The position numbers and the translations under genes are program-made. From Clostridia bacterium (lineage in GTDB: Bacteria; Bacillota; Clostridia; Oscillospirales; CAG-272): a stretch of 63,196 bases of DNA. The stretch is taken from assembly GCA_017411805.1 (NCBI GenBank), contig JAFQPI010000035.1, positions 1 through 63,196 of the forward strand, in the 5' to 3' direction. The notes beneath the pieces were generated by a model, which worked only from the letters and a program-made list of their open reading frames with translations, was not told where the DNA came from and made no database searches. Below are positions 32,864 to 41,547 of the stretch, piece by piece (position 1 is the stretch's first letter; every line of letters starts with the position of its first letter).

Positions 32864-35620
32864 ATGAAAAGAATTTTTGCATTGGCTTTATGCGTACTTA
32901 TGCTCCTTCCTATGATCTTTATTGCGCCCGTTTCGGCGGCTGACGCGATCGAGATCGGTTATTCGAGCCCCGCGATCTGCACCGACGCGGGTAAGTCCGT
33001 TGATCTGACCACGGTCGGCGTACAGTTTACATACGGCGGCGAGGTCACACCCGCATCCGCGATCGTATGGAAGGACGGAAGCAACACCGTCACATCCTAC
33101 ACCCCCGCCGAAAAGGGCGTTTATCCGCTGACCGCGACAGCCGGCGGCAAGTCGAAGACTATATACGTTGTCGCCAAGAACGCGAACGAGACCGAGTACG
33201 TTCTCTATGAGGACGACTATTCGGTCGCTCCCGATCTTTCGCAGTTCCGCGTCATCCAGCAGCCCGCCGGCACAACCTTCGGCTACGACGAGGCAGAGGG
33301 CGCGATCTATCTCGACACCTCGAACGACGGCGCAAACCATATGCGAGTGCTCCTTCCCAAATATCTCGATGCCTTCGGCGACGCTATCTACTCTGCTCGC
33401 GTAAAGATCACCAAGCAGACCTCCACCAGCCGTTTCGGCGCAATGATCTTCCGCCTGCAGGATCCCTCGGGCAAGACCATTCCCTATATGCAGACCGCAT
33501 TCAGATACAATATCGCCGCCGATAACGGTCTTGAGATAGCAGAACGCACCTCTGCTGACAAGTGGAGCGTAACCCAGAAGGGTCCCGTTTCGGGTATCAG
33601 CGGCGGCTCCTACTTTGACGTAACCGCAAACTTCTGCGGCAGCGTCAGCACTTCCACCGTAAACGGCAAGACATATCTTACCGAAAAGAACACACCCTAC
33701 TCGTCGGGCGCAATGGGTCTCCAGGTGCGCGGCGCAAGACTTACGGTTGACAGCATCAAGATAACCGTCAACCCCGAAAGCAAGCCCTCAAAGCCCGAGC
33801 CTCAGCTTCACGACACCCGCGATCCCGAGTCCAACATCGCTCTTGAGCCCGCTCTCATCACGGAGGTCAAGACTTCGGCTGAGCTTAAGGCTCTCGAGAC
33901 CACTCTCCCCGCAATTGCTGTTTTTGATGCCGCATACGAAAACAACGTCTTCGGCATTACCCTTGACGGAAAGTTTGCGAGCATCGCCGACGTATCGATC
34001 TGCGAGCGCGTCGTTCCGGCATTCAGAGTCGATTCTTCAAGCGAGGCTCTCGCTCTCGGTCAGTACGCGAAGAATCTCGAGCTTTGCGACGTGTACGTCA
34101 TCGCATCCGATCCCAAGTTCATCACCGAGGCGCGCTCGAAATGCGATATGCTCTACGGCATGGTTGATGCCGCAAGCCTCAGCTATACCGATGACGAGGA
34201 CCTCCGCGGTCAGCTCATCAAATGCGGCGCACGCGGCGCGATACTCCCTGCGGACAAGGCATCCCGCGAATTCGTCTCCTATCTCCAGGACAGATACCTC
34301 GCCGTCTGGCAGGCAGTAACAGAGAAGGACATCTCTGCCGTCAGCGCGATCAACAACGGCGTTCTCGGTCTGATCACTCCCGACGTTAAGGCGACCGAGG
34401 CATGCTTCACAAAATATTACGGCAAAAACACCCTCGTCCGCACTCCCGAGATCATCGGTCACCGCGGCGTTCCTTCCAAGGCTCAGGAAAATACAGTCGA
34501 GGGCTCGGTTGAGGCATTCAAGCTCGGCGCGACGATGGTTGAAAACGACATCTATCTGATGCGCGACGGCAACATCGTCGTTATGCATGACGGAACCATT
34601 GACCGCACGACGAACGGCGAGGGAAAGACCGTCGATCAGACCGCCGAAACGATCAAAAATTACGTGGTTGACGGCAACGCAAACGCTCCCACAGCTCCCA
34701 TTCCTCTGCTTAAGGATTACTTTGAAAAATTCAAGGGCACGGGCGAGGTTCTTGTAGTCGAGCTCAAATCGAGCGATACAAAGATCGGCGCGCCTCTTGC
34801 AAAGCTTATCAAGGAATACGGCATGGAGCGTCAGGTCGTTATCATCGCTTTCAACAAAGATATGATCGCCTCTATCAGACGCGCAGATCCCGATATTTCG
34901 GTCAATTTCCTGACAAGCGGCATCACCGCCAACGAATCGAGAAGCCTTGAGGTTGCAAAGGAGATTCTCGGCAACGTCATCCCGATAAACACCGCATATT
35001 CGCCCTCTCACTCTGCAGGCACTCTCGGTCCGAATCTCTATGCCGACCTTGCAGTCCGCGGCGTGACCCTCTGGAACTGGACCGTCAACGACGAGGCAAA
35101 GTTCAATTCCTTCTTCATAAGCGGTATCAGAGGCATCACCACCAACTATTCGCAGTGGGCAGGCACTTACGTTGAAGATTTCGCGATGAATCTCTCGGCA
35201 GACGGCGTCATCGAGCTGAAAGCCATGACCTACAACGGCGGTTCTTCGAGCACAAAAGCTGCCGAGCTCGTCGTTATCGGTGGTACAGGCACGTACGAAA
35301 ACGGCGTAGTCACCCTCTCCGAAGGTGCTGAAGGCTTCTTCTTCAGGCTCAAGAAGTCTCTCTCAAACGGCACGGCTTACTACGTTGTAACTCCCGTTAT
35401 GCTTAGCGAGAATTACCATCCCGCATCTCCCCTGCCCGAGACCACCGTTGAGGCAACAACCGACGCGCCCGAAGCAAGCACACCCGTAACAGATCCCGTA
35501 ACGGATCCCTCGGACGAGCCCGCTCACGAAGAAAAGAATGGCTGCGGCAGCATGATCTCGCTCGCGCTCATCGCTCTCATTCCCGCGGCTGTGCTCGTAA
35601 TCAAGAAAAAGGAAAACTAA
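32864..35620 (+). CDS. secreted, membrane-anchored glycerophosphodiester phosphodiesterase
   Basis: A 918-residue surface protein. Signal peptide 1-25 (LALCVLMLLPMIFIAPVSA). An N-terminal Ig-like segment (about 28-105) and a concanavalin-like segment (about 110-310) precede the GDPD TIM barrel (about 535-765): IGHRGVPSKAQENT, ENDIYLMRDGNIVVMHDGTIDRTT, VVELKSS and TLWNWTVND carry the catalytic His pair and metal ligands. Then a short beta domain, a Thr/Pro/Glu linker and a C-terminal GCG motif with a membrane span and KKKEN tail. It should hydrolyse glycerophosphodiesters outside the cell, perhaps lipid head groups or teichoic-acid pieces. RBS GGAGGA. nadE starts 2 bp after its stop. Confidence 0.87.
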   Translation: MKRIFALALCVLMLLPMIFIAPVSAADAIEIGYSSPAICTDAGKSVDLTTVGVQFTYGGEVTPASAIVWKDGSNTVTSYTPAEKGVYPLTATAGGKSKTIYVVAKNANETEYVLYEDDYSVAPDLSQFRVIQQPAGTTFGYDEAEGAIYLDTSNDGANHMRVLLPKYLDAFGDAIYSARVKITKQTSTSRFGAMIFRLQDPSGKTIPYMQTAFRYNIAADNGLEIAERTSADKWSVTQKGPVSGISGGSYFDVTANFCGSVSTSTVNGKTYLTEKNTPYSSGAMGLQVRGARLTVDSIKITVNPESKPSKPEPQLHDTRDPESNIALEPALITEVKTSAELKALETTLPAIAVFDAAYENNVFGITLDGKFASIADVSICERVVPAFRVDSSSEALALGQYAKNLELCDVYVIASDPKFITEARSKCDMLYGMVDAASLSYTDDEDLRGQLIKCGARGAILPADKASREFVSYLQDRYLAVWQAVTEKDISAVSAINNGVLGLITPDVKATEACFTKYYGKNTLVRTPEIIGHRGVPSKAQENTVEGSVEAFKLGATMVENDIYLMRDGNIVVMHDGTIDRTTNGEGKTVDQTAETIKNYVVDGNANAPTAPIPLLKDYFEKFKGTGEVLVVELKSSDTKIGAPLAKLIKEYGMERQVVIIAFNKDMIASIRRADPDISVNFLTSGITANESRSLEVAKEILGNVIPINTAYSPSHSAGTLGPNLYADLAVRGVTLWNWTVNDEAKFNSFFISGIRGITTNYSQWAGTYVEDFAMNLSADGVIELKAMTYNGGSSSTKAAELVVIGGTGTYENGVVTLSEGAEGFFFRLKKSLSNGTAYYVVTPVMLSENYHPASPLPETTVEATTDAPEASTPVTDPVTDPSDEPAHEEKNGCGSMISLALIALIPAAVLVIKKKEN

Positions 35621-35622
35621 TA

Positions 35623-36381
35623 ATGAAGGAATATAAATTTGATCCCATCCGCGCGACCGAGGAATGTGTCGCATGGATCAGGGACTGGTTTGAAAAAAAC
35701 GGACCCGGTTGCCGCGCCGTCGTCGGCATTTCCGGAGGAAAGGATTCCTCCATCGTTGCCGCGCTCTGCGTCAAGGCACTCGGCAGAGATCGCGTTTTTG
35801 GGGTTCTGATGCCCCGCGGAGAGCAATTTGACATCTCCTGCTCGCATCAGCTCGTTGATCACCTCGGAATCGAGCACGTCGTCGTCAACATCAAGGAGAC
35901 GGCGGACGCTATGGATGCCGCAGTAGCAAATGCTCTCGGCAAGACGCTGACTCCCCAATCGCTCCAGAATATCCCGCCGAGGATCAGAATGACCACCCTC
36001 TACGCCGTTTCCCAGTCGGTAAACGGCAGAGTCGCCAACACCTGCAACCTCTCGGAGGACTTTGTAGGCTACTCGACACGCTACGGCGACAGCGCAGGCG
36101 ACTTTTCGCCGATCTCCTGCTTCACCGTAACAGAGCTTAAGCAGATCGGACGCTATCTCGGGCTGCCAATCGAGCTCGTTGACAAGACCCCGATCGACGG
36201 TCTTTGCGGCAGGACCGACGAGGACAACCTCGGCTTTACCTACGCCGAGCTCGACCGCTATATCCGCGAGGGCATCGAGCCCACGCCCGAGAAGAAGGCT
36301 CTGATCGACCGCAAGCATGCGATCAACCTCTTCAAGCTCCGCTATATGGACTGCTTTGTATATGAGAATGAAGAAGTATAA
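35623..36381 (+). CDS. nadE: NAD+ synthase, ammonia-dependent
   Basis: Amidates deamido-NAD+ with ATP and ammonia in the last step of NAD+ synthesis. 252 residues with the PP-loop SGGKDSS (37-43), the NAD-adenylate segment NIPPRIRMTTLYA, and TCNLSEDFVGYSTRYGDSAGDFSP. No glutaminase domain is attached, so free ammonia is the likely nitrogen donor. ATG at 35623, 2 bp after the GDPD gene, with an AAGGA-type site inside that gene; overlaps the HAD gene downstream. The link between a secreted phosphodiesterase and NAD synthesis is not obvious. Confidence 0.92.
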   Translation: MKEYKFDPIRATEECVAWIRDWFEKNGPGCRAVVGISGGKDSSIVAALCVKALGRDRVFGVLMPRGEQFDISCSHQLVDHLGIEHVVVNIKETADAMDAAVANALGKTLTPQSLQNIPPRIRMTTLYAVSQSVNGRVANTCNLSEDFVGYSTRYGDSAGDFSPISCFTVTELKQIGRYLGLPIELVDKTPIDGLCGRTDEDNLGFTYAELDRYIREGIEPTPEKKALIDRKHAINLFKLRYMDCFVYENEEV

Positions 36382-37036
36382 AGCCGTCATAACCGATTTT
36401 GACCTCACTATTGCCGATACCGCCGCGCTTATCGAGGAATGTCTCTACACGAACGCCGCGCGCTATGGCTACGATCTTGACCGTAAGATCCTCCGCGGCG
36501 GCATCGGAATGACAGCCGAGTCGATCTATCTCGATGCGGGCTGCAGTGCGCCTGAGGCAAAAAGGCTCCACGACGAGTACATCCCCTACTCCGCCGACAT
36601 TATGTGCGAGAGGACGGAATTATTCGATGGAGTTGCCGAGGGTCTTCGATATCTAAACGAAGCGGGCATCCTTATCGCCGTGCTTTCGCTCAAAGAGGCG
36701 CGTCAGATATGGGCTCCCCTGAAGAGACACGGTCTCGACGGACATATTTCCTACGTGATCGGACCCGATGAGGTCGAAAACCACAAGCCCGCGCCCGACG
36801 GGATCTTCTTCCTCTCGGGAAAGACGGGTATCGCGCTCGAGGATATTCTCTACGTCGGCGACAGCGTCACCGATATGAAAACGGCTCTTGCCGCGGGCGT
36901 TGATTTCGCCGCCGTCTGCACGGGCGCGGTCACATCCGAACAATTCGCCGAAATGGGCGCGGAGATGATTTATCCCACCTTTGCGGATCTATGCCGCGCG
37001 ATACAAAATAATCAGCACCTTGTTCGCACAAATTAA
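36362..37036 (+). CDS. HAD-family phosphatase (phosphoglycolate phosphatase-like)
   Basis: 224 residues with all four HAD motifs: nucleophile D12 in TDFDLT, Ser in AVLSLKE, Lys in NHKPAPD and the acidic pair in VGDSVTD. The helical cap after motif I (residues about 20-85) is the subclass-1 type of phosphoglycolate and nucleotide phosphatases. Start is ATG 36362 or 36368, either way overlapping nadE by 14-20 nt, so translation is coupled. A substrate linked to NAD metabolism (a pyridine nucleotide monophosphate) is possible but unproved. C-terminal end is followed by a hairpin array. Confidence 0.85.
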   Translation: MRMKKYKAVITDFDLTIADTAALIEECLYTNAARYGYDLDRKILRGGIGMTAESIYLDAGCSAPEAKRLHDEYIPYSADIMCERTELFDGVAEGLRYLNEAGILIAVLSLKEARQIWAPLKRHGLDGHISYVIGPDEVENHKPAPDGIFFLSGKTGIALEDILYVGDSVTDMKTALAAGVDFAAVCTGAVTSEQFAEMGAEMIYPTFADLCRAIQNNQHLVRTN

Positions 37037-37047
37037 TTAGCGAGCGC

Positions 37048-37232
37048 TCACGTTTGCAAAGCAAACATATCGTATGCGCCCCGCGCATATATCGTATTCA
37101 TATATCACATGAGCGAAGCGAATATATCGTGTTTACACCTTTGGTCTTCGACACGATATGCCTACGGCACGATATATCCTGCGGATACGATATGTTTCAC
37201 ACGATATGTCGGCTGCGCCGACGTAATATCTA
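37048..37232 (+). repeat. short-hairpin array after the HAD gene, ATATCGT spacer type
   Basis: Hairpins GTTTGCAAAGCAAAC, ATGCGCCCCGCGCAT, TTCGCT..AGCGAA-like, GTGTCGAAGAC, GCCTACGGC, ATCCTGCGGAT and GTCGGCTGCGCCGAC are joined by ATATCGT or ACGATAT spacers. Sense side downstream of a gene, before the SGNH operon. Confidence 0.7.
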
Positions 37233-37271
37233 TTTGAAAAAACACTTTTTTACATAGAAAGGTACGACAAA

Positions 37272-38336
37272 ATGAGCAACATTCCGAAGGAACTTGACAA
37301 GAACATGATCGTTTCCGCAGATGCGGAGGGCTTCGTCTGGTACGACGCCGCAAATCTCGATCTTTACGGCTTCGCGGGAATCGAGGGCGAACCTTATCGC
37401 CGTCTGCCCCGTGAAGTCGCCGAGGCGACAAATCCCGGCACGGCAAGAAACGCCTCCCATACCTGCGGCGGCAGAGTCCGTTTTTCGACCGATTCGAAGC
37501 GCATCGCCATCCGTGTCAAAATGCCCTACATGACAAAGTACGACCATATGCCTATGACGGGCGCGGCGGCTTTCGATATGTATGAGGATTTTCCGAATTC
37601 TCACCACTACGTCTGCACCTTCCGCTGTCAGATGACGGATACCGTCGGTTACACCTCGAAGAAGGCTGTCCTCGGTGGCAAGATGCGCAATTATACGATC
37701 AATTTTCCCCTCTACAGCCCCGTTTCCCATCTCGAGATCGGTATCGACGAGGGTGCGGCAATTGGTGAGGGCGCAAAATACCGCGATCTGCCCCCCATCC
37801 TTTACTACGGCTCCTCGATCACGCAGGGTGCCTGCGCGAGCCGTCCCGGAATTGCTTATCAGTCGATCATCTGCCGCCGCAATGAGATCGACTTCATCAA
37901 CCTCGGCTTTTCGGGCAACGCGCGCGGCGAGCAGGCCATGGCTGACTACATAGCCTCCATCCCCATGACCGCTTTCGTCTGCGACTACGATCACAACGCT
38001 CCCACCGCCGAGCACCTCGAGGCAACTCACTACAATTTCTACAAGACCGTCCGCGAGGCTCAGCCGAAGCTCCCCATCATCTTCGTCTCCAAGCCCGACT
38101 TTGACAACGGCTACGAGCAGAGCGTCGATCGCCGCCGCGTCATCGAAGACACCTTCTACCGCGCACGCGAGGAGGGCGACCGTAACGTCTTCTACATCGA
38201 CGGTCAGGGTCTCTACCGCGGCTACCACAAGGAAGAATGCTCAACCGACGGCTCGCATCCAAACGACATCGGTATGCTGAAGATGGCTGAATCGATCGGT
38301 CAGATGCTCACGCGCGTTCTTCGCAGCCGTATCTGA
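37272..38336 (+). CDS. SGNH-type esterase with GxDLY N-terminal domain, copy 1
   Basis: A 354-residue protein: N-terminal beta domain with the DLYGF..GEPYRRLP signature (about 20-165; GxDLY family), then an SGNH hydrolase domain of the Lipase_GDSL_3 type. Block I is YYGSSITQGACASRPG (catalytic Ser about 182), block II Gly in NLGFSGNARGE, block III Asn in DYDHNAPT and the Asp/His pair in DGSHPNDIGM. Related proteins deacylate carbohydrates; no export signal is visible, so it probably acts on imported or cytoplasmic sugars. RBS GAAAGG, weak, about 8 nt before ATG. First of three esterase genes in a row. Confidence 0.83.
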   Translation: MSNIPKELDKNMIVSADAEGFVWYDAANLDLYGFAGIEGEPYRRLPREVAEATNPGTARNASHTCGGRVRFSTDSKRIAIRVKMPYMTKYDHMPMTGAAAFDMYEDFPNSHHYVCTFRCQMTDTVGYTSKKAVLGGKMRNYTINFPLYSPVSHLEIGIDEGAAIGEGAKYRDLPPILYYGSSITQGACASRPGIAYQSIICRRNEIDFINLGFSGNARGEQAMADYIASIPMTAFVCDYDHNAPTAEHLEATHYNFYKTVREAQPKLPIIFVSKPDFDNGYEQSVDRRRVIEDTFYRAREEGDRNVFYIDGQGLYRGYHKEECSTDGSHPNDIGMLKMAESIGQMLTRVLRSRI

Positions 38337-38345
38337 GGTGGAAAT

Positions 38346-38990
38346 ATGAAAAAGATCATTCTTATCGGCGACTCGATCCGTATGGGCTACGACAAATACG
38401 TAAAGGAAGCCCTCTCGGAGAGCGCAGAGGTATATTATCCCTCCGAAAACTGCAGATTTGCAACCTACATCATCCGTTTCGCTCACGAATGGAAGAAGAA
38501 GGGCGAATGGCCCGAGGATGCCGATCTCGTCCATTGGAACGCGGGTCTCTGGGACCTTCCCGAGATAATGGACGACGGCACCGTCACCCCCATCGAGCAT
38601 TACGCCGTACAGATCGCGCGCATAGACCGCCGTCTGCGTATGCTCTTCCCCCGTGCCAAAATGGTTTTTGCTACCTCGACGGCTGTTGAGGAGGAAAAGT
38701 ACGGCAAGGTCTTCAAGCGCCGCAACTGCACCATCGAAGCGTTCAACGCCGCCGCAATCAAGGCTCTCGAGGGCACAGACACCGTCATCGACGATCTTTA
38801 CGCGGTAACGAAGGACTGTCCCGCCGAATGTCACAGCGATATGACGCACTATTCTACCCCCGCGGGCATCGAGCTCGTAGGCGGCAAAGTAATCGACGTT
38901 ATCACCTCGGAGCTTTCGATCGAAGCAAAGACCGTCGATATGGACACCTTCTATCCCGAAGCATATCCCAAAAAAATGATCGGTAACTAA
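38346..38990 (+). CDS. SGNH/GDSL hydrolase
   Basis: 214 residues, a single SGNH domain: block I IGDSIRMGYDKY with Ser9, block III-like WNAGLWD, and a C-terminal D/H pair in DMTHYSTPAG. Shorter than and only distantly related to its flanking GxDLY esterases. RBS GGTGG 5 nt before ATG; 9 bp after the preceding gene and 13 bp before the next, so the three are one operon. Substrate unknown; acetylated sugar or rhamnogalacturonan-type esters are typical for the fold. Confidence 0.83.
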   Translation: MKKIILIGDSIRMGYDKYVKEALSESAEVYYPSENCRFATYIIRFAHEWKKKGEWPEDADLVHWNAGLWDLPEIMDDGTVTPIEHYAVQIARIDRRLRMLFPRAKMVFATSTAVEEEKYGKVFKRRNCTIEAFNAAAIKALEGTDTVIDDLYAVTKDCPAECHSDMTHYSTPAGIELVGGKVIDVITSELSIEAKTVDMDTFYPEAYPKKMIGN

Positions 38991-39003
38991 AAGGAGACTA
39001 AAA

Positions 39004-40110
39004 ATGAGCGACATCAAAAAAGAAGCTTACGTAGAAGTTGATAAAAATCTGATAGTTGAGACCGTCTTCCCCGACACCGAGGACGTAAAATTCCATAACG
39101 TAAGAAACGCTCCCTTCGAGCTTTACAATCTTTACGGCGAGCAGGACGAGATCTACCGCCGCCTCCCCAAGGCTGTTGCCGAGGCAACAAGCGCGGGCGT
39201 AAATAAGCTTGCCAAGGAGACCGCGGGCGTTCGCGTTCGCTTCTCCACCGACTCGGGCTACATCCTCATCAAGACGAAGATGCCCGTCATCGCAAGAAAC
39301 TCGCATATGACCCTGCTTATGTCAGGCGGATTTGACCTTTACGAGGACACCCCGACGGGCAGCCGTTTCGTCAAGGCATTCATGCCTCCCTACAAGATGG
39401 AGGACGGCTACGAGCAGATCATCCGCCTCGGCAGCCGCAAGCTGCGTTATTTCACCATCAATTTCCCGCTCCATTCGGTAGTTTCCGAATTTTACGTGGG
39501 GCTCCAGGAGGATTCCGTGATCGGCGCGGGCAAGCCCTACAAAAACAAGAAGCCGATCATCATCTACGGCTCCTCGATCGTTCACGGCACCGGTGCCAGC
39601 CGCCCCGGACTCGCATATTCGAACATCATCAGCCGCAAGCTTGATATGGACGTTGTAAACCTCGGTTTTTCGGGCAACGCGAAGGCGGAACTGCCGATAA
39701 TGAATTACCTCGCGTCCCTCGAAATGAGCCTCTTCGTTTACGACTACGACCACAACGCGCCGAATCCCGAATATCTCGCTGAAACTCACAAGCGCGGCTA
39801 CGACATTATGCGCGCATCTCACCCAGATATCCCGATAATCCTCATCAGCCGCCCAAACGTGGCGACCAATCCCTCGAAGGCTGAGGAGCGTAAGAAGGTC
39901 ATCATCGACACCTACCGCTCGGCTCTCGACGCGGGCGACCGCAACGTATACTACATCGACGGCGAGTCCTTCTTCCTCGGAATGGACGGCGAGAGCGATT
40001 TCGTAATCGACGGCGTTCACCCCAACGACGTTGGCTACTATCTGATGGCTGAGGGCATCGGCAACACTATCGTTCAGGCTATCGAACGTATGGGAGGCTC
40101 CCTTGAGTGA
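39004..40110 (+). CDS. SGNH-type esterase with GxDLY N-terminal domain, copy 2
   Basis: A 368-residue paralogue of the gene at 37272 with the same two-domain plan: N-terminal NLYGEQDEIYRRLP domain, then IYGSSIVHGTGASRPG (catalytic Ser about 191), NLGFSGNAKAE, YDYDHNAPN and DGVHPNDVGYYLM. Tandem paralogues suggest sub-specialisation on related acyl sugars. RBS AAGGAG 8 nt before ATG. The stop overlaps the start region of mrnC. Confidence 0.83.
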   Translation: MSDIKKEAYVEVDKNLIVETVFPDTEDVKFHNVRNAPFELYNLYGEQDEIYRRLPKAVAEATSAGVNKLAKETAGVRVRFSTDSGYILIKTKMPVIARNSHMTLLMSGGFDLYEDTPTGSRFVKAFMPPYKMEDGYEQIIRLGSRKLRYFTINFPLHSVVSEFYVGLQEDSVIGAGKPYKNKKPIIIYGSSIVHGTGASRPGLAYSNIISRKLDMDVVNLGFSGNAKAELPIMNYLASLEMSLFVYDYDHNAPNPEYLAETHKRGYDIMRASHPDIPIILISRPNVATNPSKAEERKKVIIDTYRSALDAGDRNVYYIDGESFFLGMDGESDFVIDGVHPNDVGYYLMAEGIGNTIVQAIERMGGSLE

Positions 40111-40486
40111 GCCGGGCGGCGCGATCGCCGTTGAAGCGCTTGCCTACCTCGGCGACGCGGCAATGGAGGTGCTGATCCGTGAGCGGCTCGTCCGTTCGGG
40201 TCTCTGCTCCTCGAAAAGGCTCAACTCAGCCGCCCTCGACTACGTCAAGGCAACGGCGCAAAGCGAGGCTCTCGAGCGGATGCTTCCGCATCTGACCGAG
40301 GAAGAGGAAGCAACCTACAAGCGCGGCAGAAACGCGGGACACGGCAAAAACACGCCAAAAAGCGCGAGCATGAGCGAATATCGCCGCGCCACGGGACTTG
40401 AGACCTTGTTTGGACAGTTGTATTTAGATGGCGACACGCGGAGAATGAACGAGCTTCTCGACATTGGGTACCCCGACCTGCGGTAG
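40103..40486 (+). CDS. mrnC: mini-ribonuclease III
   Basis: A 127-residue RNase III catalytic domain without a double-stranded-RNA-binding domain, the enzyme that trims 23S rRNA ends in Bacillus. EALAYLGDAAMEVLIRERL carries the catalytic Asp18; KRGRNAGHGK, EYRRATGLETLFGQLYL complete the signature. Start is TTG at 40103, 5 nt after GGGAGG, overlapping the preceding esterase stop (40108-40110). In Firmicutes this gene usually sits near cysS and rlmB, so its place behind three esterases is unusual. Confidence 0.88.
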   Translation: MSEPGGAIAVEALAYLGDAAMEVLIRERLVRSGLCSSKRLNSAALDYVKATAQSEALERMLPHLTEEEEATYKRGRNAGHGKNTPKSASMSEYRRATGLETLFGQLYLDGDTRRMNELLDIGYPDLR

Positions 40487-40487
40487 T

Positions 40488-40550
40488 GAAAAGTGTAAAG
40501 TGAAAAGTGCAAAGTTAAGGTGAATTTTCGCCAAGGCGAAAATTTTCCTA
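40488..40550 (+). repeat. AAAGTG(T/C)A heptamers and hairpin after mrnC
   Basis: GTGAAAAGTGTAAAGTGAAAA-type units, TTAAGG, then AATTTTCGCC/GGCGAAAATT hairpin: the same order as at other gene ends, with drifted heptamers. Confidence 0.55.
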
Positions 40551-40556
40551 TTAACA

Positions 40557-40645
40557 AATACGTTCGCGAAGCGAACATATCGTATCCGTAGGATATATCG
40601 TGTGAAACATATCGTGCGAAGCATCTCGTGTCGAAGACCAATATA
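40557..40645 (+). repeat. short-hairpin array, ATATCGT spacer type
   Basis: TTCGCGAAGCGAA, ATCCGTAGGAT, GTGTGAAACAT-like, TGCGAAGCA and GTGTCGAAGAC(C) units separated by ATATCGT or TCTCGT. Confidence 0.6.
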
Positions 40646-40667
40646 CAAGAGATTATAATTTAACAAA

Positions 40668-40857
40668 ATTCAGAACGCTGAACTATAAAGTTCGCTCTCT
40701 CTAACTCCCCTTCCCGGTTGACGGTGAAGTCATGCAACTCTCACAAGCGAGAGTTGCTGGGGGATGGGTCCCTATTTATAAAATGCAAAATTATTGGATA
40801 CCGTCCTCGGACAGAAGTGGGCGCGAAATTTTTGCATACACCCGCAGATGGAAGATA
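40668..40857 (+). repeat. A element copy 5, forming the leader of the next gene
   Basis: TTCAGAACGCTGAAC, CTCCCCTTCCCGG hairpin with a short insertion, GGGATGGGTCCC, GCAAAATTATTGG, then CACCCGCAG and, 5 bp on, the RBS AAGGAG of the membrane protein gene. Confidence 0.7.
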
Positions 40858-40871
40858 CGAAAGGAGTTCAA

Positions 40872-41234
40872 ATGAAAATACTGCTGAAAATTTCAAAGAT
40901 TCTCATAGTGCTTAATATAGTAGGCTTGATTCTGTGCAATGTAGGAGTGCCGCTGATCAGCACCTTCACGACAAACGACAAATCCGCATCACTTGAGTTC
41001 TTCTTTGAAATATTTTGCGAGTTTGCTCCAATGGCGTCATTCTGGCTTTCGTTGCTCTTTCTGCTGTTGGCAATCAAAAGTTACGCCTCATTCAAGCTCG
41101 ACCTGATCTCCCGCGAAGAAATGAAAAAACTCCTGACCGCATATCTTATCGCAGAAATCGTATCAATAATCGCAATCTCTCTAATAATCTCCTTCGTCCT
41201 CGACTCAAACCATCAATCTCTAACTCAAATTTAA
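40872..41234 (+). CDS. small membrane protein, unrecognised
   Basis: 120 residues with three hydrophobic segments (about 7-30, 50-72 and 90-112) and short polar loops; no motif recognised. ATG at 40872 is set by AAGGAG 5 nt upstream. Its whole 5' region is an A element copy, and at its 3' end come another hairpin and an ATATCGT array, so the gene sits inside repeat sequence. It may be a recently acquired or fast-evolving gene. Confidence 0.6.
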   Translation: MKILLKISKILIVLNIVGLILCNVGVPLISTFTTNDKSASLEFFFEIFCEFAPMASFWLSLLFLLLAIKSYASFKLDLISREEMKKLLTAYLIAEIVSIIAISLIISFVLDSNHQSLTQI

Positions 41235-41244
41235 TAAGATTACT

Positions 41245-41340
41245 TTTCGCCGCGGCGAAAAGTTACCTATTAGAAAATGTTCGCGTAGCTAACATATCGT
41301 TATCGTTATCGAAGGATATATCGTGTCGGAGACCTTATCT
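41245..41340 (+). repeat. TTTTCGCC hairpin and ATATCGT array
   Basis: CTTTTCGCCGCGGCGAAAAG hairpin (41245-41264), then GTTCGCGTAGCTAAC, an imperfect TATCGTTATCGA stretch, ATATCGT and GTGTCGGAGAC. Confidence 0.55.
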
Positions 41341-41346
41341 ACTATA

Positions 41347-41516
41347 TTCAGAACGCTGAACAACAAAGTCTGTACTCTCAAGCTCCCCTTCCCTGTTCAA
41401 GGGAAGGGGGTGGGGGATGGGTCCCGATTTATAAAATGCAAAATTATCGGATACCGTCCTCGGACAGAAAGAGGCGCGAGAATTTTGCATATAACCGCAG
41501 AAAACACGAACACTCT
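41347..41516 (+). repeat. A element copy 6
   Basis: TTCAGAACGCTGAAC, CCCCTTCCC/GGGAAGGGG hairpin, GGGATGGGTCCC, GCAAAATTATCGG and a shortened tail (ACCGCAG). B copy 8 follows 31 bp later. Confidence 0.75.
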
Positions 41517-41547
41517 ATAGCCATCCCGCGCTCGAAGAGGGCGGGGA

